NCBI RefSeq assembly: GCF_030272615.1
Contig: NC_081414.1
Location: forward strand, 815,695,069 to 815,759,068
DNA from: Cryptomeria japonica
Taxonomy: Eukaryota > Streptophyta > Pinopsida > Cupressales > Cupressaceae
DNA: 64,000 nt
Reading direction: 5' to 3'
Below, piece after piece: positions 39,701 to 50,696 of this stretch. How positions within the stretch are numbered: the first letter of the stretch is position 1; the number at the start of each line of letters is the position of its first letter. Both the position numbers and the translations under genes were made by a program. Below the pieces are notes generated by a model. That model had not been told where the DNA came from, did not search any database, and was given only the letters and a program-made list of their open reading frames with translations.

Positions 39701-39870
39701 CCAAATCAAAAATCAAAAAAGGGTGAAAAGTGTTGACTTACCGGTGGTCCATATGCGGCAGGTCTTTGGTACCTCTAAACGCGCTCAAAACGATGCCTAG
39801 AATATGGAATAGGCATTTTGACTTCTCTCCAAATTCTCTTTCTCCAAAGTCAACAATGCACAAATGAATC
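36759..39870 (-). pseudogene. Element A antisense gene with plant mobile domain (PMD)
   Basis: The minus strand between integrase and the 3' LTR encodes a protein of plant mobile domain type (the family of Arabidopsis MAIN and MAIL1). The PMD begins after a splice acceptor at about 38703 (TTGACAG) with LTSLLDMPRFTMNWGLLTTL, then ERWHIDTNTFHFATGEMIVT, and continues through 38189-37989. Downstream are a helical segment, an Asp run (about 37540), an Arg/Gly-rich stretch and a coiled-coil-like part ending at 36759. An upstream exon ends at a GTAAGT donor (exon end 39742), preceded by a TATA box at 39897-39892. The predicted intron holds motif array 3. Element B has a collinear gene. Broken, with several breaks. 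Confidence 0.8.
39199..39662 (-). repeat. Element A array 3: TAGCGCAT motif on the minus strand, 21-21-18 bp cycle
   Basis: On the plus strand the motif reads ATGCGCTA. Its last base falls at 39205, 226, 244, 265, 286, 304, 325, 346, 364, 385, 406, 424, 445, 466, 484, 505, 526, 544, 565 and 586, then at 39612, 633 and 654 (leading digits 39). From 39205 to 39586 the steps run 21, 18, 21, 21, 18 and so on, an exact 60-bp higher-order period kept for more than six units. Intervening bases vary. It is the reverse complement of the motif in the sense leader and sits in the predicted intron of the antisense gene. Confidence 0.88.
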
Positions 39871-39891
39871 GAATCAAAGCACTTTTCCCCA

Positions 39892-39897
39892 TTTATA
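39892..39897 (-). promoter_or_regulatory. TATA box of the element A antisense gene
   Basis: TATAAATGGGG on the minus strand lies 155 bp upstream of the conserved splice donor. Element B has TATAAAATAG at the equivalent place (59286-59281), 162 bp from its donor. Confidence 0.55.
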
Positions 39898-40218
39898 GGC
39901 AGAAAATGAAATTAGTTTTAGGGAACCGGGCATGTAATTTGTTCGCGATCTCCCTTATACCCTAAAATCTGTAAATTATCGGGAGATGAATCAATTTAAA
40001 CATTTCACATAGACAAAATCATACACACCAAACACGAATCACCAAATAAAATCAAAATTTTTAAAATATTGATTCATCTCCCGAGGGGGCATCACGCATC
40101 AAATCAAATCTGGGGCATGACTTGCAAATCATAAGAGCAACACAAAAATTCCATTTGATCATAAATCACGATAAAACATCATTTTCTTTGAAATAACATG
40201 TGCACACACGTCACTTCA

Positions 40219-40231
40219 AAGAGGGGCAAAA
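40219..40231 (+). other. Element A polypurine tract
   Basis: AAGAGGGGCAAAA ends directly at the 3' LTR. The same TCAAAGAGGGGCAAAA precedes the 3' LTR of element B. Confidence 0.85.
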
Positions 40232-41659
40232 TGTAGACGTATAAAAATGACCATATTCCTAAATGAATATTTTATGTTCATTTCTCTATTTGATTAAATC
40301 CAATTTAATTAAATTATCCGCATTCCTCTATTTAATTAGGTAAATTACTCAATTAAATTCACTATACCCATTTAATGAATAAATCATTTTATTCAATTAA
40401 ATCCCTTCTATCCACTTTTAATTAAATTCAAATAGTTATCCTAAATTAAATAAATCTAATTTATTTAATTTCCCCAAATTGCAACCAAATTGAATTAAAT
40501 TAACTTTATTTCAATTAAATCCTATTATTCCTCCATCCACTTGCATTTTCCTACATCTCCCACTTGCATTCTAAAACCTATTCCTAAATTTCTTTTAGAC
40601 CCTTCTAATCGCTTCTAAATTAACCTAACCCATCTTCTAAACTTTTTCACATCCCTAAACAAAGGGAAGTCACTTCTCAAACTCTTAAAGTCTTTGATAA
40701 CCATTAAAGGCTTCAAGTCTTCAACCACTTAATTTTCCAAAGTTTCCCAAACCATTAATGGCTAATTCAACCCTCTTACATGGTTAGAGAATTTTTGCCT
40801 AACTTAACCTTCATCCAACCCAAGGGTCTCATCAAGCCTTTAATGCTTTGACCATGATTATCTCTTAATCATTTGCACAAGAGTTTATCCTTGGATTAAC
40901 TCTTAATCCAATGGGTAAGCCTAACTTAAGCTTAACCCTTATCTCTAGATGACCATGAGGTCTTCTCAGGCATTTAATGTCTCCAACCCCTTCTCTCAAC
41001 CCAACCCTATGTTGACATTTGTCATCATTTTATTGGTGCAAATTGCAGACATGGATTCCCAACTTTCAAACTCAACCCTTGATTAAACCTTTCAATCCTG
41101 AACATCCATTGCCCTATTTTTGCTATAAATAGAGCTCTTCATCCTCCATTTTAATCATCCAAGTTTTTAGTATCATACTTATGCTCAAATACATTCAAGC
41201 TTTCATACCATTTTTATGCTCATCATTTTAGTCTCTCTTTAACTAGGAATTAGTCTAAATATGCATGTTTAGAATACTTTCTTTATCATTTAGCTCAATC
41301 GTAGACTAATATATCATGTTAGGATAGTATTCATACTAACCTTGTCATCTTATAGTTAGTTTATTGCATTTCTAGAATCATGTATAGCTTAGGATGCATC
41401 TCATATTAAAACCAACAAAAATCATCTCTCGTTCTTGCATTTGCCTTCCCTAAACCATTTTGCTCAGTGATCTGAGAGCAAAAACGTTGGTTTGAGGGAC
41501 TACGTAAGATAGAGAACCATGGGACTCACCTTCCGAAGCTAAGTTATGCTTTATAACTCCATAGATTGCACCAAGAAGTCCTGTGGGTGTGTGAGCAAGG
41601 CTCCCTAGAGCTCCATTTTTCACATATTGAGTTCTATCCACCCGCTTTTCCCGCATACA
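40232..41659 (+). repeat. Element A 3' LTR
   Basis: It starts TGTAGACG and ends GCATACA, followed by the target duplication CGTTC (41660-41664). Confidence 0.95.
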
Positions 41660-41709
41660 CGTTCAATTTTGTATTAGCAATCCCTTCCTCCCGTATACGC
41701 GCATGTTGA

Positions 41710-42411
41710 TTATTCACATGAGATCACATCTCTTTGCAGCATCGTATCAAACAATTCACGAGCCTTGTCCATGTTTCCACATTTTGCATTCATGTCAAGC
41801 AGGGCATTTGCAAGTACAACACCTAACAAAATTCCTCTATCCGTTATGCTTTGATGGATGTCCATACCCTGTTCCAAAGCTCCCATTTTTGCACAGGTAG
41901 GGAGGATGCTGGAAAAGGTTGTGGAATTTGGCTTTATGCCTTCCAATTTCATTTGCTTGAAAGTGTCTAAAGCCTTTTCGACAAATCCATTTTGTGCATA
42001 TCCAACAATCATTGCAGTCCACAAGACAACATTTCTTTCAGGCATTCTATCAAATAGTTCACGTGCCTTGTCTATGCTTCCACATTTTGCATACATGTCT
42101 ACCAAGGCAGTTACAACTACAACATTTGACAAAATTTCTCTATCCTTTATGCTTCGATGAATTTCCATACCTTGTTCCAAATCTCCCATTTTGGCACAGG
42201 CAGGGAGGATAGTAGCAATGGTCGTGGAATTTGGCTTTACACCTGCCGATTGCATTTTCTTGAAAGTTTCTAAAGACTTCTCAACAAATCCATTTTGTGC
42301 AGGTGCAACTACATCTAACAAAATTCCTCTATCTTTTATACTTTGATGGATGTCCATACCCTGTTCCAAAGCTCCCATTTTGGCACAGGCTAGGAGTAGG
42401 CTAGCAAACAT
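41710..42411 (-). pseudogene. PPR gene fragment (PLS type), probably captured by the CACTA element
   Basis: A 233-codon frame encodes pentatricopeptide repeats of the plant PLS class. Recurrent blocks are ACAKMGALEQGMDIHQSI, DRGIL, ALVDMYAKCGSIDKARELFD, RMPERNVVLWTAMIVGYAQNG and KPNSTTFSSILPTCAKMG. PPR proteins bind organellar RNA. It is only an inner fragment: no N-terminal targeting sequence, no C-terminal E/DYW domain, and a shortening between the first and second repeat sets (about 42310). At the 3' end a stop replaces the usual continuation after RDVIS. It lies between element A and the TNP2 gene, on the opposite strand to TNP2, and so may have been picked up by the CACTA element, a habit known for that superfamily. 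Confidence 0.8.
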
Positions 42412-43927
42412 AACTAAAGAAATGCAATGATCAGCTCCAAAGACATCAAACCACTACTAACAAAACCGAGAGTCTAAAATATGATAGGGAATAGTGTGAG
42501 ATGTCCTGAAATAAAATATTTTATTTTCAATTTCAACTAAAACATAATTACTCAGCCATTTAATGTTATTAATAAGTGTTTAATTTATGAAAGAGATAAA
42601 TGGTTGGCCACAAGTACATGAGTTACTAAATGCACACAAATAAGTGAATTTGATATTCAAAACTATCCACAATAAATTCAATTCTTGTCCATTAGTCATT
42701 TATGTTTGCAATGAGCATCTTTCTTTGTTTTCCTTAATCTTTATTCATAGTTATGTGCATATTTCACATTCTATAATTAGGATATCAATTGCTATGGCTG
42801 AACACTAGCATGATGTTTGTGTTGTGGTATAGATGTGTGGAAACATAATTATGGGATTATTATATTATAGAGATCATAAATCTAGATATCGCATATTAGT
42901 TCTAGCTCTTCTTGGATTGAGTCTAAAGTTGACATACAGTCATAAAACCATTATTAGCAGATCTATCCATTTCTAGTAAAGACAATTGAGAAAGTCATTT
43001 TGATATTGAGAGTTTCTTATTTGTTTACCTATTGATCATTATTAAGCCATAATATTTAGTTCTATTTATCTCTCTTGCAAAACCTCTGTAAGTGTCCTAG
43101 ATTGTCCCTACTACTCACTCTTCAATTTGGAAAAATGGAGTTCTAAAGATTTGTTGCACAAGATGGTGTTGAACGTATCAACAAGGCTAGCATGGAAGGC
43201 ATGTTCAAGCTTCCACTTGTACAACTTACAACAAATGATTTGTTGATAGAAGAAATTCTTGAAATAGGGATACAATCGAAAGACAAGTAAGTACATACAA
43301 ACCTCCTCAGTTGAAAGTAAAATCTGTGTATAAAAAGAGTACATTGAATCCCAATCCATAAACACAATAGAGATACCGATGGACACTTAATTGGATGTAG
43401 CATGTCGTACCAAAGTTGTTAGAGTATGCTAAGCTAGTACATAATGTTTCCTAAACCCACATTAGTATTTTACCCACATCATTATCTACCAAAACTAACT
43501 ATAGTAATCCTTTTGAGGATTCATTTCATGGTGCTAGATCTTCATTTAGTTCCACTTCTTGTTGGAGAAAAGAACAGTTATTTCTTGAGGTAGATGAATA
43601 TCCCATCAACAAAGGACAAGACCCTTTCTAGAATATAACAAATTCTACTCCAACAAAAGATCATGGGGGTTTCACTAGAGATATTGAATAAGAGATAGAC
43701 TTCTACTGCTGCATTAAAAGCATTGGCATGTTCTTCATTTATTTATGTAAACTCTCTGTGACGCCACCACAACCAACAAAGGTGTAAAAAGTTGTTTGCA
43801 ATGTATGGATTTTTAGGATTGTCCTTTGAGAAAACAGAATTAAAGTATGGAAGCAGGATCTACCAGCTCCTAAGGGAAAGACCATGTCAGACAATAATTT
43901 CTATTTTCTTGCCTGTGAAGAAAGACC
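42412..43927. other. Sequence between the PPR fragment and TNP2
   Basis: No gene is recognised. Overlapping minus-strand frames at 43111-43403 have no recognisable features. The part just upstream of 43928 may hold the TNP2 promoter; no clear TATA box was picked. Confidence 0.4.
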
Positions 43928-46900
43928 ATGTCAGACAATATCAACGAACAACAAAATAAGGAGACAATTGCTAGATTGTGGTCTAACTTGAAAAGGAAAG
44001 GTGATGGAAAATGTTATTGTCCGTGCAAAATTTGTAAGGGGTTAAAGACTAGAAGAATTCTAATCAAAACAACGAAGAAATGTTGTAGGCTGCATGGTCA
44101 CATTGAAGGTGGACATGATTATCATCCATTGGTAAGTTTTTTATTGTATCGTTTTGACAAATTATATACATAATAAATCACGTGATGATGAGATCATGAT
44201 CACGGTTTATTTATGTATATCAATTTTATATAGGTCGAGCACCCGGGAACACATGGTATGGATCAACACAACCCTGAGAATATGGTTTTCGAAGTGGATG
44301 AACATGGAGGTGTGAATATCAAAGCTGAAGATAATGATCCCATGGAAGATGACGATCACGAGCCAGAAAACACAATTGAAGATGATGGTACACATTGATC
44401 CATGACTCATTTAGTACTCGCATAGTTGATCATGATGATGAAGATGACCTTGATGTTGTTCATGATGTCCCTCTACTTAAGAAGGCATCCGAGGCCCTTT
44501 ACGAAGGCTCGCAGGCAACTCTTCTCTCCGTTGTATTGTTGTTGGTGAACTTGAAGGTTATGAATTGTTTATCCAACATAACGATGTTACGTATGTTAAG
44601 GCATGTCATATATGTCATAATAAATTGTGAATCATGTTGTACCATTAATATTCTTTATTATAACAAATTATATTTTTTTGTTGTAGATTGATAGGTGAGT
44701 TTTTGTTACCACCATCAAATATTCTACCTCGCTCATACCGAGAATTATCTGCCATTATGAAAGATATTGGAATGGAGTATCAAGCAATAGATGCTTGTCC
44801 CAATGATCATATTATATATCACAAACAACATGAATTTTGAATTGAATGCCTAGAATGTCATATCAGTAGATATCAAACAGATCAAATAACAAAAAGGGTT
44901 CCTCTTAAGGTTTTTTGCTATATTCCCATTATTCCACGTATGCAATGATTATTCAAGTGCACTAGCTAGGCACAATTTATGAATTACCATGCACGCAATA
45001 GAAGTCGGGATGGCTTTATTCAAATGCCTGCGGATGGCTCATCATTTATGGACATAGAGGAAAAGTGGCCACACTTTAAAGAGGAACCTCGTAATCTCAA
45101 GCTTTCATTGGCAGCATGCGGTGTCAATCCATTTGGAGAGATGAGATCTGTTTACTCAGTGTGGCTTGTTTTTGTTATCAACAATAACATTCCTCCATGG
45201 ATGTCAATAAAGAGGGAGCACATAATGTTTACAATGATTGTTCCAGGTATTTTATCATTTAAATATAGTCGTCTAAATTTAATTATAAATATTGCAGTAA
45301 AATGGTCATAATAAATATGTAATGTTTTTGTTCATTCGATTAGGTAAGTACCAAGTTAAAGATATGAATGTATATATCGATCCTCTTATCGACAAGCTAT
45401 TGGAGTTATGGAATGGTGTCACTATGTATGACGTCTCTAGACCAATAGGACAAAGACAATTTCAATTCCATGCGATGCTTCTATGGACAATACCCGATGC
45501 CCCAAGGCTAACACAATTTTGTGGTATGTTATAGTGTTTAAGTTGTGCATGAACATTATAATTCAAAAAATTATCATATTTAATCCAATTATACATTATC
45601 TTGTAGGTCTTCAAACAAAGGGAAAATTTGCATGTCTTGTTTGTGGTCCAAAGATGAAATCTCGTCATTCAAAAAGTTTAGGAAAGCAGGTGTTTGATGA
45701 GTATAGGCACTTTCTCCACAAAAATCATAAGTATTGAAATAATGAAAAACATCTTTTCAATGGGAAAGAAGAGAATACATCAAAGCCATGAAGAATGAAA
45801 CCTCACATGTGGAAGTTGGAATATAATAGAATTAATCGTCAAGGTAATGTCATTCCATCTATTGGTTTGTCATAAAACATCTTTTCTATTTTATTTTGTT
45901 TACTGATGATGTGATTGATGATCATGAAGGTCGTGAAGGCATAAATGACCACCTTCCTAAGGGACTAAAAAGTTATCCCCGACAGTTTAGTAGGTTGCCC
46001 TACTACGAGCAGTTACAAATTATTCATTTGTTTGATAGTATGCATATTGGAAAGAATATAACAGAGACAGTATGGAAAATATTGGATGGAAGGCGTGAGA
46101 AAGAAAAAATTGTCAAAATATGTAGTGACATTCAGGATTCCAATCATGCAATGATAAATGCCACTCAATCAAATAGCCATGGAGACCAGATTAATATAAG
46201 TGAGCTTCCTTGTTTATTAACGGACCAGCAAAGCAATGCTATAAAAGAAGTCATACGAAAAATTCGATTTCCCACAATATTTGCTGCGAACATAAACAAT
46301 CTCATATCAAAGAAAAGTGAATTTGGGGCAAGGATGAAAATGCATGATTGACATACCTTCAAACTTTTTATAGACTGAGTGACACGTCAAAGACAACCAA
46401 GGCAAGGCAAGAAAAGCATGGGCAACACAAACTCGGCTCTGGTGGTTACATGAAACTTATTGCACGAATTGTAAGTATCTCATGTAAACTCCCATATTGT
46501 CTCAAAATATTAATAAATTGCAAACGTTTTCTTTTATCAAACAATGCAAGCAAAATTCACGGTATCAAGCAAAAATGCAGGTCTCTGAATTCAATAGAGT
46601 GCCCACGGAAGATGACAAGAGAATTGCCTACCAGCAAGGCTATTCAGTCGTGGTTGATCGGCTACGAGAATTGAGTGGGCATACACAACATTTGAGTGCA
46701 TCCGTCACACAGGTAAATATGCTAAATGGAAGTTGTTTCAAATTGAATACTTTACCAATAATCTAATTGATGTTGAGTTCCAACATAAAGTGACTATATT
46801 TGTTTTAAATAAGCAAGCAATGATAACAATATGCATGTCATTGGAATGCAGCCTACTAATTGTGAAACACCACCTGCACATGAAGGTCCGGATGTGCATC

Positions 46901-47384
46901 CCAGTAGTGGAGGTATTCATTTGCTATTCAAATTTATTTATTTAGCTATTAATACAATTAAACATCTTAATTTGTAATTAGAGTAGTAATTAATGTAACC
47001 TTTCTTGTTAATATTTTAGAGCATGTAGTCGGTGGTGAGCAAGTGGAGCATGATCTGGGTACACAACCTCAAGAACGTGATGTTCCCCACTCAGGTAAAG
47101 AGGACCACTGTTACTGCTTTAAACAAATATAATTGCAATTGGTGTTTAGCATGTTGAGGTTGAGGCTACACAAAATGATGTGGCCCCATCAGGTAAAGAG
47201 CAAAACAATTATGTTCTCTAAATTAATGAAATACTTGTAACAATAATTTTTTTTTTTTTTTGAATTTAACCCATTTGTTTGTTATTGCAGAGGACCCCCC
47301 TTCGCTTCAGTGTCCTCGTCCTCAGTATAGGACTAGGCATACATTGAGATCACAAGCAGTTGGCGGAACATCTGCAGAGGGGGG

Positions 47385-48168
47385 TGTAGACACCTAAAAT
47401 TGTCATGTCTAATTAAATAAATATTTTATTTATTTAATTATCTAAGCCTAATTCTTCTATTAATTAAATAAATATTTGTTTATTTAATTAATTCATTTAT
47501 CCTCTTCTAGCCTTATTTCTCATTTAAATAAATACATTTATTTATTTAAATTATCCTTTTCCTAAATTAAATAAATATTTTATTTATTTAATTGATCCCA
47601 CTTCCTCTATTAATTAAATAAATCTTTATTTATTTAATTAATTCCTTAACCTTTTCTACCCATGACACATGTCATTCATCTCTTAATTCCTACACTACCT
47701 ACCCTTTCATTATTTTATTATTTCCTCTACCTACCCTCTAATCATAGCCGACCTCTTTTACACCTCTCAATCTTATCCCTCCATTTCTTATAGTGTCTTC
47801 TATATAAGGAGATGCTTCCTTCATTATCAAACCCTGGGTGGACTACTTGACTACACTATGCTTTTGAACTTGCATATGCAATCAATCCTACTTGCAACCA
47901 CATTTCCGTTCTTTGTTGAGCTATTGTGCACATATAAAATCTAAGAGCAAATATATCAAGCAAGATCAATGGAGATAGGAAGAATGGAGATCCAAAACCC
48001 TATTGGACATGTGATGGTATAATCTTTGTGATTTCATTTGATTTGCATTGTCTTAGGTAATATTCATATGTTATGGTGGATCTTTGTTGTTGTTAGGCTA
48101 GGGTTTTGTGGTTGAAACCATTTAGTCTTTCAATATTATATTGTTGTTATCCATTTTCACCATATACA
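47385..48168 (+). repeat. Element B 5' LTR
   Basis: It starts TGTAGACACC and ends ATATACA. It has many ATTAAATAAATATTTA-like palindromic stretches and a TATA box (TATATAAGG) at 47801. Confidence 0.95.
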
Positions 48169-48171
48169 TTT

Positions 48172-48189
48172 TGGCATGCCCGGTGGGAC
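48172..48189 (+). other. Element B primer binding site
   Basis: TGGCATGCCCGGTGGGAC starts three bases after the LTR. It differs from the site in element A, suggesting a different tRNA or a diverged site. Confidence 0.6.
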
Positions 48190-48279
48190 ACTTGTCCCTT
48201 TTGCATTTAACATCCTTGTTGCAGATTTTGTGTCTTGAAGTTGCAGATCTGACATTTTCGACTGCATTTTGATATTTTC

Positions 48280-48797
48280 GCGTATACATACTTTCGGATT
48301 GCGTTTTTGGTTTTCAGTTGCATCTGCGTACTTTCAGTTCGTGTTTTTGATTTTCTGTTGCGTCTATGACATCTGGAATCGCGTCTGCGTCTTCGACATT
48401 ATTTCACTTTTTTTTGTAGATTGCAGGATCGCGTCTGTGTTACCAAATCGTGTCTGTGAACCTCTGAACCACATCTGTGTTTCTAATAGTATTTTCATTT
48501 TCCAGATTGCAGGTTTTCATTATAAGCGCGTCTGTGGGCAATTTAATCGTGTCTGTGCGATCTAGTCGCGTCTGTGATCATTTTAATCGCGTCTGTGCTC
48601 TGCAGGATTTTCTATTTTGCATTTTTTTGCAGAAACGCATCTGTGAGGTGTTAAAACGCGTCTGTGCTCTGCAGGATTTTCTATTTTGCATTTTTTTGCA
48701 GAAACGCATCTGTGAGGTGTTAAAACGCGTCTGTGTTGTGGAATCACGTCTGTGTAGGGAAGAATCACATCTATGTAAGGTAAAATCGCGTCTGTGT
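48280..48797 (+). repeat. Element B leader array 1: CGCGTCTGTG motif at alternating 21/19 bp
   Basis: GCGTCT (or GCATCT, GTGTCT, ACGTCT) followed by GTG starts at 48280, 301, 320, 341, 360 and 381; then at 431, 450 and 471; then at 528, 549, 568 and 589; then at 637, 658, 706, 727, 746, 767 and 788. Steps inside blocks are 21 or 19 bp, usually alternating (40-bp period). A duplication of about 69 bp repeats the stretch around 48590-48727. Confidence 0.85.
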
Positions 48798-50025
48798 TTT
48801 CAAAAAAAAATAAAAAATTAGGTTTTCATTTTTCGCCATTTGGTCTTGCATTTAATGTTTCATATCTGGTTTATTTTGAGCTAACATCTTCAGATCTAGC
48901 TAACGAAATTGGTGCAGCTTGTCTTGAAAGAAAAATCATTTTGTTCAAGGCCCCCATTTCACAAAGTCTTTTGGATCTAAAATTTACCTAACTTGTGTGC
49001 TTGCAGGAAGGGGTGATCATTTCAAACAATCCAAACTACTAATAGATCTTTGTTGCAGGACTTTGGCAAGGGTTTTTGATCTTTATTGTGTGCCTTGTTT
49101 TCATAGATTAGCAAACACTTCAATTGGTGCACTAAAATTAAATCATTGTCTTTTGTGTCTTGAGCAATAGGCTCTTTTTGTTTCATCTTTAGAGGGCCTC
49201 TCTCCCTATGTGGTCATTAGGACTACTAGTGAGGAGAGAATGACCCAAGTGGTAGCAAAATAAAAGCCATCTTCTTCCAAACCACTATAAATAATTGTAT
49301 TCATGGTGAAAACTATGAATAACGTGTGTTGATTAGTTCATACCGACACTATGTCTCCCCATAAACCCGTTTGATCAAATTTATTTGATCATTTGTAGGG
49401 TGTAACCCCTACCGGCTGGGAGCCTTCTATATTTACAGAGCTAAAAGTGCCACATGTATGGCCACACGAGCGGATGCCCTTACTAGCACCTTTTTGTTTT
49501 AGAAGCCCAAATCCTTCTAGTTGTTGGGGCAGGAGGTCGGACCTCTGGTAGCGGCCCACACACATACAGTTCCTAGTAGAGATACAAAGTTCACCACAAG
49601 GAGTTTTTGTGGGGACTGATGCTTGGTTGCCCCGAGAAGTGAGTGTCGAGGGTGGAGCCAGTGGGGTCAAGCATCTAAGTATCCGCTCTGAATAGCATAG
49701 CCTCGGGGGTAAAACCCCATGTGGGATCAACAACTATTGTCTTGGCCAGCCATAAGAATTGTGCTTGACTTATTTTAAACATTCAAACATTCAAGACCAA
49801 AAAGCAAAACATTGTGTCTTTTGTGTCTTTAAGTGTATGCAAAACAATTTTACATCAAACAACACAGTTTTCTTTGAGTCATATTTTTGAGTCTAGACAC
49901 TTGCAAACACTGAGTCCTCATCAACATTGTGTCATCTTGTCACGAAAAAATAGTTAAACATTCAGATTTGGTCACAACAAAGCAACTTCACAGATTGGAA
50001 AAAATTGCACAAATTTTGCAGAAAC

Positions 50026-50205
50026 GCATCTGTGTCTGACATAATAGCGTCTGTGTCGTATAACTGCATCTGTGAAGGGCAGAAACGCGTCTGTGTTCTC
50101 AAAATCAACATTGCATTTACAAAATCTCAGACTCGCATCTATGTTAAACATAACCACGTCTGTGTCAGGAAATCACGTCTGTGCAGTATACAAGCACGTC
50201 TGTGT
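50026..50205 (+). repeat. Element B leader array 2: same motif, 21/19 bp
   Basis: Motif starts are 50026, 50047, 50066, 50087, 50135, 50156, 50175 and 50196, with a weaker copy at 50113. The 21/19 alternation is kept. It lies about 0.5 kb ahead of the gag start. Confidence 0.82.
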
Positions 50206-50696
50206 TCAGAATTGAAAAACTTTTACAGTCCAGCAAACAAACACAATCAGTTTCAGAATTCGTGATCTTCCTAGGTTATTTCTCTAGGGTTTCATCTAGC
50301 ATTCAACCTATCTTTGGGTCTTACAAAGTCCATCATTGCTTTACACCTTACATTACATACACATTTGTCTAAACTTGAGTCAAAAGGTCACTTGCTTGTC
50401 CTCATCATACTTTGTCAACACACTACATACAACAACATTTTTCTAAGTGGTCCCTCATCAAGGTCTATCACCTTTGGGTCTCATTTGGTCTTACTTAGAA
50501 TCAAGGTCAACTTACCTCATCAAGAGAAACTATCCTCTCTTTGGAAGCCACACCTACTCTACTACATACATACTTGGTCTTACACTTTAGACATTGCAAG
50601 TACACTTCAGATTCATTTACATTCCATCCAACTCTTGGTCTTCCATACTCTTTCCATTTTCATCTAGTCTCACACATCTTGGTCAATACCTAGTTC

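Larger units (their letters stand above)
26145..41659 (+). mobile_element. Element A: 15.5 kb Ty3/Gypsy (Tat-type) LTR retrotransposon, fossil
   Basis: It has LTRs of 1,427 and 1,428 bp, both TG...CA, flanked by the perfect 5-bp duplication CGTTC (26140-26144 and 41660-41664). Internal parts in order are primer binding site, a 3 kb leader with motif arrays, gag, reverse transcriptase, RNase H, a second archaeal-type RNase H, integrase, an antisense PMD gene and the polypurine tract. The order with a second RNase H between the first and integrase marks the Tat lineage of plant Ty3/Gypsy elements. No protease was recognised. About 35 LTR differences by eye (near 2.5 percent) would mean roughly 6-13 million years at an assumed 1-2 per 10^9 sites per year. 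The element is broken: gag-pol has about a dozen or more breaks. Confidence 0.93.

Noticed and set aside
42412-43927. Frames at 43111-43403 as a gene
   Set aside because: Two overlapping frames with no domain, no conservation within the window and no promoter or splice context.
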